DNA of 60,000 nt from positions 7,940,501-8,000,500 of the forward strand of contig NC_088313.1 in NCBI RefSeq assembly GCF_910592395.1, given 5' to 3'. This DNA comes from Lineus longissimus. Its lineage: Eukaryota > Nemertea > Pilidiophora > Heteronemertea > Lineidae. Shown in pieces: positions 50,122 through 58,745 of the stretch. A program made the translations under genes and the position numbers. The notes under the pieces were generated by a model that saw only the letters and a list, made by a program, of their open reading frames with translations, made no database searches and was not told where the DNA came from. Numbering within the stretch: position 1 is the stretch's first letter; each line of letters opens with the position of its first letter.

Positions 50122-51161
50122 CGTCGTCCGTTAGCAGGGCACGTTTCGTAACTGTTAGAGCTATTGAGTTGAAACTTGGTACACATGTACCCTTATGTAA
50201 TGACACCTTGGAGACCAAGTTTCGGTCCGATTCATTTCATGGTTTGGCCACCAGGGGGCCAAACGTTAAAAGTGAAAATATGCAATATCTCCCTTAATAG
50301 TAGTCGGGAAATTTTGAAAAAAATATGGTAGGTACTTCTAGCAAAGGTGCATCATATATCCTCCGGGTTTTTGATTTGACCTCCTTTTCAAGGTCACAGA
50401 GGTCAAATGGTGTAAATTGGCCGTTAGGATGTAACGATGGCACGTTTCTAAACTGCAATGACTATTGATACCAAATTTGATACACATTTACCCCTTAGTC
50501 AGGTGATCTCAGGGACCGAAGTTTGGTCCAATATGATTCACCACTTGACCACCAGGGGGCAAAATCCAAAAACCTTAAAAATGTGATTATTCCTTAACTT
50601 CTTGCCCGATTGCCACCAATTTGATATCATGGGTACATCTAACCACCATACAGTATATGTCACACAGGTTTTTAATTTGACCTTCTTGTCAAGGTCACAG
50701 AGGTCAAATGGCGTAACTTCGCCGTCAGGCCGTAACTATGGCACGTTTCTTAACTGCAATGACTATTGATCACAAATTAAGTACACATGTACCCCTTGGT
50801 CAGGTGATCTCAGGTACCGAAGTTTGGTGCGATCTGATTTGCCGTTTGGCCTCCAGGGAGGGGGCCAAATCCTAAATTCTTCAAAATGCCATTATTCCTA
50901 ATAATTACTTGCCCGATTGGCACCAATTTTATATCATAGGTACATCTAATTCTAACAACCATTCAATGTGTCACCCGGGTCTTCTTTGATTTGACCTACT
51001 TTTCAAGGTCACAGAGGTCGAATGTACTGTAAATTGGCCATTTTGGGGAAATTGTAATTGCTTGGACCTACATCAAACCTAACACTACATGACACAATAC
51101 CATGCTCTTTATCCATCTTTCCTCCACATGAGGTGAGCACAATGGCCCTGGCCATTTCATT
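49997..51161 (+). repeat. Family-A repeat, copy A8, inside piggyBac, with long CGT microsatellite
   Basis: The 5' hairpin AGCTCACCTC/GAGGTGAGCT is followed by GTGGCGTCCGTCGTCCG and about 24 uninterrupted CGT units (50052-50122). Core units start near 50138, 50439 and 50739, with a 3' end GTGAGCACAATGGCC and CATTTCATT. Removing it restores the piggyBac codons for Ser-Leu-Lys-Lys-Gly-Glu-Asp at a run of five T on the + strand. The target was therefore T-rich and no duplication longer than two bases is needed. Confidence 0.8.
50052..50122 (+). repeat. (CGT)n microsatellite
   Basis: About 24 pure trinucleotide units, the longest in the window. Open frames across it on either strand encode only poly-Arg, poly-Ser or poly-Val type runs and are artefacts. 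Confidence 0.95.
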
Positions 51162-52902
51162 CAGGGACAAGCGGGGGTAACGTGCAGCGGCATTATTGCA
51201 TGCTCCTCGTGATGCCGGTGTGATTGCGACAGGATTACCATTTCGATTACTTCGAAGTGTTCCACAGGCACCAGTTTCCCTATCCTTGAGTGTGAAGAAC
51301 AAGCCAGCGGATGAATAAAGGTTGTCACAAAACAAATGATATCCACAATCAAGAAACTCTGGGGTCAAGAGCCTTGTCACAATATCTCCGACAGTTCCCT
51401 CACCTGCACCGATGGAAACATTCCACTTCATCATGAAGCCATTGTGACTGTCACAAAGAGACCACAACTTGACCCCCCACTTGATTGGCTTGTCCTGCAT
51501 GTATTGTTTTATTCCAAGCCTACCCTTGAAGGCAAGCATGGCCTCATCAATAGAGACCTCACAATGTGCTTGATACAAACTCTAATAACGGTCCTACACC
51601 AAATCGATTATTGGTCGCACTTTGAAAAGAGGGTCATATCCAACTTCTTCCTTATGAATCCGTTCCGTGTTATCATTCATGTGCAAGAAACTTCTAATAA
51701 GCTGGAATCTAATCCTAGAAAATACTCTTCTAAACCTTGGAGTTCCTGTAAGCCAGTTCATTTCAAAGTAATCACTGATGTTGGGTTTGTCACACAAGCC
51801 CATGGCCACCTCCACTCCAACGAAAGCGTGTATTTCATCATATGTCACATTTATCCAATCATGATATCTCGATTTAGGGGGCAGTTCAAGAGAAGGGTCA
51901 TCAAAGAACTGCAAGGCATAGAGATTTGTCTGCTCAGTTACATGTCTGTAAATATCTGGGGGGAAAAACTCTTCAAAGAAATCGACAGGGAGCTTTCCGG
52001 TCATGTCCTTCATCAAATGACCTTGCCCAAACTGTGCCTGCTGTGCAAATTGTGGACACCAGTTCAAGTCAGGCAAGTAAGTAGGGGCAGCCCCAACAGG
52101 AGGGGTAACAATCCTTTCCCAATTATTTGGGCAAATGTCTCCAATTATTGGCGCAAGTTCATTGACGTTCCGAGCTTGAACGCCGGCCCTGCCACGTCCG
52201 CGTCCACGGCCCCTTCATGCACCAGCCCCAGCACCACCTCCTCAGACTCGTATACCTCCACCTCTGGTCCTTACTCCCCTTCCTTGTACATCTATCCCCC
52301 TCCCTAGTGCTGCAGGGAGAGCTCCTGCCATGGCCAAAGCACCATGTGCTCCCTGATTATGAGCTGCTAAACCATCATCAGATGCACTATCATCAGTTTC
52401 ATAGTCAGTAAGCATTGGGCTAGCAGGCCCAGGAAGCACTTAATTGTCTTGTACGTTACCATTGTCACTTTCACTACCGCCGGCTTGGTCAGCCAAGTCC
52501 ATATCTACATCATAGTCATCGTCAGAATCAATGAATTCGGACCCTGAGTCTGAATCGTGAACCACATCAAGTGCATCTAGAACGTCTTGGAGACTCATTT
52601 TTTTTGCCATTTCAACATCAATTTACTCAATAAAGTTGCATTGTTCGAATTACAAAAGTTAGTTTCGTTTTGAAGCGTGTTCATTTCTCTACCACGCCAT
52701 CTATCGTATTTTGCACAAACTCGATCAGCAAGCTCATAATCGACGATCTTCTGAGGTAGGGTAAAATGTCGCACAGCGGCGACATCGGCACGAGTAGTAA
52801 TTAGCGTTGTGCCGAGCGGCGACATCGGCAGCGAAAGGGTTAACCAGGATGAATTCCTAACCACCAAATATCTATACGGTGAGCACAATGGCCATTTCAT
52901 TT

Positions 52903-53715
52903 AGCTCATCTAAGGTCAGTCAGCAGAGCTGGTAAAATAGGGTCAGAATGTGGTCTGTCCCTCCATCCGGGCATGTTTTATATCCGTAAGACCTGGGCAC
53001 TTCAAATCTGGCCATGGGGTAGAACAGCGAAGGAAGTACCCTTGACAGAAAATTTAGCATGGTTCGACTTAAATTCTTCTCACCAGGGGGCTAAAGGCGT
53101 AAAGTACAAAGAAACTTTTTGTCACTTTATTCCAATAGATAGAGGTTTGAAATAAAGTTCAGGAGTCTGCATGCAAGTAGGCCTTGATATAAAATTGGAA
53201 TAGTTATGATTGATAATACCAGTTGGCGTCACTGAGCAAAAATCTGCGTTGACTTAGCTTCAACTTGATTTGAATTTCCTTCTCTTGTAACTCCGAAGGT
53301 TGTGTGTTTGGGCCTACTTCTGGGCAAAAAACGGTTCTCCTTTTTCACTTGTATTACACTTTCTTTATATTTTTATTTTGGCAGGCGGCCATATTTTAAA
53401 GCCTTTGGCTGAAGCTAGAGTGACTAAATTGTTGGTGTATCTAATAAGTCTCCATTACATTTCACCCTGGTTTTGGTTTAACCTACTATTCAAGTTCATA
53501 GGGCTCAAGCTCTTAAATTTCACTAAGTCACCCGTTTTGTCATTATTTGTCCAAGAGTCTTTTTACTTTGGTATATGCGTGATATCAATATCACGGCCTA
53601 TCAATATGTAAGCTAAATTGAAGTCGAAAGAGACCTACCACGTACTTTCCATGTTTTCTACACTGTATATAACCCATGTATTCCAGCTGAGCACCAGACC
53701 CTTGGGCCTCTTGGT
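52903..53715 (+). repeat. Family-B repeat, copy B3, lacking long microsatellite
   Basis: Starts AGCTCATCTAAGGTCAGTC right after the end of A7 and ends CAGCTGAGCACCAGACCCTT and GGGCCTCTTGGTT. Only two or so CCAT-like units remain (about 52960). The internal CCTACCACGTACTTTCCATG block matches the region before the B-type end at 25833. Confidence 0.55.
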
Positions 53716-54190
53716 TTCAGATTCGACCAAATTTCTCTGGTTAATCAATCCAAAAAAATATTTTTGCAGTTTTAGTTTTTGGCAAAGGTTATTCATGAAA
53801 TCTGCAAAGATTTTGGGCTACAGTATGTGAGTCGTGACCCATCATATCATAATGTGTAGTGAGTTGCATTTAGGTCGATGGTATTCATGAGGTTCATATG
53901 TCAAAACCTAAAAAGGATCAAAATTCACATAATATCGCTGGTGATTTACTCCCTGATCTGGTGTGATGTATCACATTGTTATTGCCATTATTATTGCCAT
54001 AGATGTGTATTGTTTATTTCAGCAATGTGACTTCTTTTCTTTTTCCTCTTAATTTTTAATCCAATTGCCTTTAAGAGTGAATTTTTCTAAGATTGGCCCA
54101 CCAGTGGAAACTCACCCTCTCAGAATTAAGTCTGCTGTCCAAGGTGTGATGAGTATTGGTCAAATAAGAATATTTTGGGACAAAAGTTCA
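53716..54190. other. Non-coding DNA
   Basis: No gene or repeat recognised. Confidence 0.4.
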
Positions 54191-54264
54191 GATTAACCCC
54201 TCGCCTGCTGAGCAGGCCACGCCCATTTCTTGGGCCACTCCTAACAGCATGCATACTTAGACCC

Positions 54265-54605
54265 TTTTATCTCAGATCTGCATCAATGTCCCATGTTTCT
54301 ATTGACATCACATGAAAGAGCATATGGGTGCTCTACAATTTTAGCCAGTTACTTTTGTGGGACCTCAATGCAGATCTGCCATAGCGCCCCCTACATTTGC
54401 AACAAACAGCCAATTTGCCAACACATTATGACCCATAACTCAGATCTGCATCAAGGTCCCATGAAACTGTTTGTTGGAAATGAAGCACTGATATGTACCT
54501 AAAACATAATAAAGAGAAATATAATGGGACCTCAGTGCAGATTTGAGCTATGGGACCAAAGAATTTGGCAGATGGGCGTGGTCACTGACCTATCCGACCA
54601 CGCCC
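54265..54605. repeat. Cluster of short inverted repeats
   Basis: CTCAGATCTGCATCAATGTC and GGGACCTCAATGCAGATCTG pair within 54271-54377. A second pair (CTCAGATCTGCATCAAGGTC, GGGACCTCAGTGCAGAT) lies in 54439-54545. A perfect 10-bp hairpin GGGCGTGGTC/GACCACGCCC closes the cluster at 54574-54605. Confidence 0.65.
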
Positions 54606-55442
54606 AGGGCATCTGCATCGGTGTATGGATTATCAGAGATTGTGGAAAGTTGAATCAACATGTTGACTCAAGATTACTAACAAGAATAGCATGGGACCTC
54701 CAAAATCTAAGCTGTAATTAACCCTTTTTGACACCATGTTTTCTCAAAATGCTGCTTGTACATCTGTAGTGTATAATGTACACAAATGTATACGGCTGAT
54801 ATTGCATATTTTACTTGATGTCTATAGAACATGTTTAAAGTCATGTTATTGGCCCTCAAGATCTTGTGTGGTTGTAGGAGCTGTTTCAGGCTATGGTCAA
54901 GCTTTTAAAAGCCTCAAAATAACCCTGCTGCTGTAGTGATCTCCACTGGCATTGTCTTAAAAAGGGTGGTAGAGACGTAAATTCTAAAATACCTTGGTAC
55001 CGTAAAGTCAACTTTTAAATGGAAAATGCATAAGCCTCGTTCTGAGAGTGGAGTGTTTTGGACACGCAACCAAGATGCTCTACCAAAGTTCCCTCGGGTT
55101 GCACTAAAATGTGGAACCATGCACACAGCTCACTTCAGAAGTTTGAGGCTCTCAAAACACTGCTTCAAACACAAATCAGCCAAGGAAGCATCAACCACCC
55201 TAAGTTTTTTAATGAGCACTACACATATTTGCTGAGAAAAACGCTCCAAATAGCCCATTTGCGCGGATTTTAGCGTCACTTGAGCGAGCCGATCCGGACT
55301 TCCTATACGGGCTGCCGTAACATAATGTAAACAACGGCGCTACCGGCGCTCCGGGCAGGCGATGGATGGAATTTGCCAAATTCGCACATATTCAAGTTAT
55401 TTCGTGGCCTATCTTTTTAAGTTTGAGGTATTTTAGAATAGA
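54606..55442. other. Non-coding DNA
   Basis: Short open frames near 55026-55273 show no recognisable domain. Nothing else stands out. Confidence 0.35.
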
Positions 55443-55608
55443 AATTGAACCCTCGGCTTCGGACCTTGGTTGAGTTACCAAGACACTCGAGGGTGGAGCT
55501 AAAATTTCGTCCAAACCCTCGCCTGTCGGCTCGGGTTTGGACTGTATTTTAGCTCCACCCTCGAGTGTCTTGGTAACTCAACCAAGGTCCTCCGCCTCGG
55601 GTTCAATT
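55443..55608. repeat. Near-perfect 166-bp palindrome
   Basis: The arms start AATTGAACCCTCGGC and end GCCTCGGGTTCAATT. They pair over about 60 bp with only a few mismatches, through ACCTTGGTTGAGTTACCAAG and CACTCGAGGGTGGAGCTAAA. The loop itself contains GTCCAAACCC/GGGTTTGGAC, so nearly the whole unit can fold. No target duplication is clear. A foldback MITE is likely. Confidence 0.85.
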
Positions 55609-55851
55609 CCTTAACTTAAGTAGTAGTAGCAGAGCGAATGTATGAATTTTCTGATTTTTGAAAAACATGCATGTTGTCTGTTTTTACTATTTGCAACAAA
55701 AGTTGATTGCCAGCATATTATAAACACTTTCTGATAAAGCCACTGATAAAATATAATAGCTTGCAACAATTCTCAAGACTGTTCATCTGCAGAACACTGG
55801 AATGTCCTTGAACTTTCCAGAATACTAATAGTCCATTATCTTGTAGAAAGT

Positions 55852-56067
55852 CTAGAATAAGGCCTTCACTATGGCTAAGTCCTCTTGGTCAAACGCCAAT
55901 TGTCCACGACTGTTGACAAGCTTTAGGGGCTTCACTTTGCAGATGATGTTCCTCAGTTGATGATTTTCAACTACTGCTTCATCTGGCCAGACGTACAAAT
56001 CCTTGGATGAACTCAGTTTGAGGAAGGAGGCTGTCACCACTTGCTTCTCTTCATCTACATCAGTGAT
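55852..56067 (-). CDS. Possible terminal exon of an unrecognised gene
   Basis: Reading the - strand, acceptor CATTTCCAG at 56068-56070 opens a 71-codon frame to the stop at 55852. It contains VTASFLKLSSSKDLYVWPDE and LRNIICKVKPLKLVNSRGQL. A final segment of the form 'V.FL......F.WP......IL..V..P' resembles the ends of some transposon-encoded proteins, but I cannot name the family. No upstream exon was found within about 1 kb. Confidence 0.4.
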   Translation of the reverse strand: MTDVDEEKQVVTASFLKLSSSKDLYVWPDEAVVENHQLRNIICKVKPLKLVNSRGQLAFDQEDLAIVKALF

Positions 56068-56204
56068 CTGGAAATGAAATCTTTCCCCTTTAACTCTCTG
56101 AGGGACAAGTTTTTTTAGGATAGATTTTAGTCAAAATACCCCAACGAATATGATTAACATGATTGTGGGCTTAATAGGAGAGATAGAGTATAGGTGTAAT
56201 GGAA

Positions 56205-57000
56205 TTATTTTAGGGGTAGTGAACTGCCTTTCAGGTGGGACCTAAGTAAGCGTCATAATATTGATGTTGTTGCCATGGTAACGGTTGAAATTCTCCAGAA
56301 ACTCTTAAATTTCCACAAAAATTTTATGTATTCCCAACATAATAATCTTTACACAGTTTCCCTGGTCAGACACACCAAAAATATCATCAAAAATGAATTT
56401 AGTAGGTAATTTTGATCAAGAATGGTGAATTTGAGAAACATATCTCTTGGAACAAGATTGATATGGCAAACCTTTGGGACAGTAGGCCGACCCATTAGGT
56501 CACTAGACTATAGCACAGGGTAAATACTGATGCAGACATACCAAAACCACATACATTATGTGTGATGATATGAACTAACTTTGACACAAAGAACACTTCT
56601 TATGTGAAACAAGATTTAGGGCAGTGAACTACCTTTCAACTAGTCCAAGAATACTTGTCATATTACTGCACAACGATATGTCTTATGGATGCTACTGAAG
56701 ACAGAGTTTGGCACACAAGAGACTGGTTGTGTGGAGTAACATTTAGGGTAGTGAACTGCCCTTTAACTAGTTCAAGAATACTTGTCATATTTTCACCCCG
56801 TTGCCATGGAAACGCACAGAAACTGAAGAATACCACGAAAATTGCAAGAACCTTTCAGTTTTCTGACTTCTGAACACTTTCTTCGGGCAGATACACCAAA
56901 TTGAACATCATGACTGGATTCTGGAGGCAATACTCATCAAGGATGGTGAATCTGGCCACAAAATATGGGGAAATGAGGTTCTTACAACCATTTCTCTCGA
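56205..57000. repeat. Degenerate tandem units
   Basis: TTAGGGGTAGTGAACTGCC (about 56210), TTAGGGCAGTGAACTACC (56617) and TTAGGGTAGTGAACTGCC (56742) each precede a block with AAGAATACTTGTCATATT or an equivalent. Two of the units also share TTGCCATGG.AACG. Spacings are 407 and 125 bp, so the array is irregular. Confidence 0.55.
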
Positions 57001-57151
57001 TGTTAGGTGGGTGCTTCATGGTCACAGGAGTTCCATTGGCAAATAATGGTCAATACCACCTCAGTCACATCACAACCACGTATATACTGAGCATATTATT
57101 GAGGACAATGCAGTATCTGTTTAGATAGGAAATCGGGGGTTCTGACCAAGA

Positions 57152-58051
57152 TGGGGGGGGGGGGCAGTAAGTACCCCTGATACTTCAGGTTGGCCATATA
57201 AGTGGTCCGACATAACATGCGCCCTCAACAGATTGGACTAACAACTATGTCAGCAGTGAAACATAATGATTATTGCTGAAGGATCGAGAACTTTAATTAT
57301 TCCTAAAAAAAAAGGAAATATTCATCATGATAAAACCGCGATACAAAAATCCATGCCATTCTTGAAAATCAAGAGAATTTTAGCTACTAGTAGATGTACA
57401 TTTAGTATCACACAAATAGAAGTGGATCACTGATGGAGTAGAAGACAAATGCAGTTCCAGTGCAATAATACAAACATGTCAGCACCTCCCACAACTTCAC
57501 TGGTAAATGGACGGAACACAGCAATAACAGTTTCAAAACATAACTTTCTTCGAGTACACCCAAGGGCAAATAGTGTCAAGACACCAGTCTCAACCAAAGG
57601 TGAGTAGTGTGAATGGCATTATCTGAAATAAATTGAAACCTGAAATGGTAATGATTCATTCCTAATGTTCAATAAATTTCGAGAGGGCACCAAAGCGGAC
57701 GGAAACTTCATAAATATGTCTTGTAAACACATGGGGCACCATTCCGTAATGCTCATTTTAGTCGACAATCACAGGAGCTCATCAGAAGGAACAAATTAGA
57801 TGTGTTCTGCATTGGCTAGCAACCGGCATGACCGACTAAACATGAGTGCCACAGTAGTAAACTGAGTCGTAAGAATAACTCAACTGAGCCCAGTTGCAAA
57901 TATGATACAACAAACAAGTCTCACAAAGAAGTACAGAGTGAGTCAATAATAACATGCAGTTTTGGAATGCCCGATAGTCTTATGGTGCAGCTTGAAATAC
58001 AATATTTCTTCACTATGTTGGCCCACCTTTGCAGCGACTATTCATGGTAGT
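57152..58051. other. Non-coding DNA; opens with a poly-G run
   Basis: A run of about 13 G lies at about 57152-57164. No supported gene follows. It may hold the 3' part of the piggyBac fragment at 58052, but I could not identify its inverted end or TTAA. Confidence 0.35.
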
Positions 58052-58530
58052 TTATAATTTGTACTGAGCGGAGTGCCATATATTCCAGCAATCCCCATGG
58101 TGCATGTAAGTTTTACACATTTCACAGTAGTTGTTAGTTTTCTTCTGAGACTTTCGACCATCTGCAGTGCGCCGATAACCACACACTCGACATGTTCTTC
58201 TGATGCCATTGTCCCTCGCAGTTGTAGAAGGATGCACACCACTTGTTCTAGTTGCTACAGGAGGTACAGGTGACCATGGGCTGTGAACTTCAATGGTGAT
58301 AGACGGCCGGCCTGGGCGTGGCTTACCAGCATCCCGATTCAAACGTTGAAGCTGCTGTGGCGCAGTAAGGTCAACCAGTAGCAGCTGACGAAATTCCTTC
58401 TGCTTCATTCTGATTCTCCCTGTTTTTTCTTTGAATAGCACAAATGCATTTACGATGCACAGTTCGACAAGGCGCCAGAACACCCTCTTCCACCATTTCA
58501 GGGTGTGGCGACCAACGGTGTGATAACACA
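58052..58530 (-). pseudogene. piggyBac transposase C-terminal fragment (second family)
   Basis: The frame encodes YHTVGRHTLKWWKRVFWRLV and ELCIVNAFVLFKEKTG, typical of the region just after the last catalytic Asp of piggyBac transposases. A C-terminal zinc finger follows (CRVCGYRRTADG, NYCEMCKTYMHHGDCW). The stop is at 58052. The N-terminal four-fifths, including all catalytic positions, is missing: the frame is cut off exactly where a TTAGGG array begins. It differs clearly from the 48629 element, so it represents another piggyBac lineage. Confidence 0.85.
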
Positions 58531-58556
58531 GGTTAGGGTTAGGGTTAGGGTTAGGG
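58531..58556 (+). repeat. Interstitial telomere-like (TTAGGG)4
   Basis: Four perfect units of the animal telomere repeat, joined without gap to the broken piggyBac frame. Isolated CCCTAACCC-like words continue across 58870-59740. Confidence 0.9.
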
Positions 58557-58579
58557 CTATCACCCCGTGGAGCCATGGG

Positions 58580-58745
58580 ACTATTTCGTCCTTACGCTCC
58601 ACAAAAATGTCCCAAGGCTCCACATCCTGTGGAGCAGGTGGACATTGCTGTGAAGCAAGTGGACGTTGCTGTGGAGCAAGGGGACATACGGTGGAGCCAT
58701 GGGACATTTTTGTAGAGCGCATGGACGTACGGTGGAGCGAGTGGA
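58580..58745. repeat. GTGGAGCAA-type minisatellite
   Basis: Imperfect units of about 21-22 bp built on GTGGAGCAAGTGGACGTTGC repeat five or six times. Inverse relatives (CGTTTGCTCCACC, GGCTCCACCAA) reappear at 59378-59428, giving a local inverted arrangement. Confidence 0.65.

Larger units (their letters stand above)
49338..52610 (-). pseudogene. piggyBac transposase, broken
   Basis: The start is near 52610 (MAKKMSLQDVLDALDVV), followed by an acidic Asp/Ser region. An in-frame TAA (about 52441) and at least one frameshift follow before NWCPQFAQQAQFG (52064 downward). The core shows the three catalytic acidic positions of the family: VSIDEAM, FCDNLYSS and MGGVDHAD. In-frame TAG codons lie at 51591-51593, 51579-51581 and directly after DHAD, each where Gln is expected. 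A family-A repeat splits the frame between YPRLSL and KKGEDPVFF. A frameshift at about 49440 separates CEVCSDRSN from the C-terminal Cys finger (CKQCKMPLC). No product can be functional. Confidence 0.88.
48629..52839 (-). mobile_element. piggyBac element with verified empty site
   Basis: The 16-bp ends CCCTTTCGCTGCCGAT (48629-48644) and ATCGGCAGCGAAAGGG (52824-52839) are perfect inverses. TTAA flanks both sides (48625-48628 and 52840-52843). The paralogous repeat at 38338-38390 has a single TTAA at the same place. The element is 4.2 kb including a later family-A insertion of 1165 bp, so the original was about 3.05 kb. The transposase is on the - strand and is degenerate. Confidence 0.92.
47984..52902 (+). 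repeat. Family-A repeat, copy A7, split by piggyBac
   Basis: The 5' part (47984-48628) starts GGCTCACCATAGGGGAGTC with a CGTCGTCGTCGTTGTC tract. The 3' part (52840-52902) resumes at TTAACCAGGATGAATTCC and ends GTGAGCACAATGGCC with CATTTCATT. Copy A6 at 38338-38390 shows the same sequence uninterrupted (TGTTTCTTAACCAGGATG), so the gap is a clean TTAA insertion. Confidence 0.7.

Noticed and set aside
49932-50297. 121-codon frame with a long Arg run, and its poly-Ser and - strand counterparts
   Set aside because: It is the translation of the CGT microsatellite and the flanking family-A repeat; the same frame recurs at every copy of the repeat.
51336-52307. 323-codon open frame on the + strand
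   Set aside because: It lies antisense to the piggyBac transposase core, whose - strand frame carries clear family motifs. The + strand translation has no recognisable domain.
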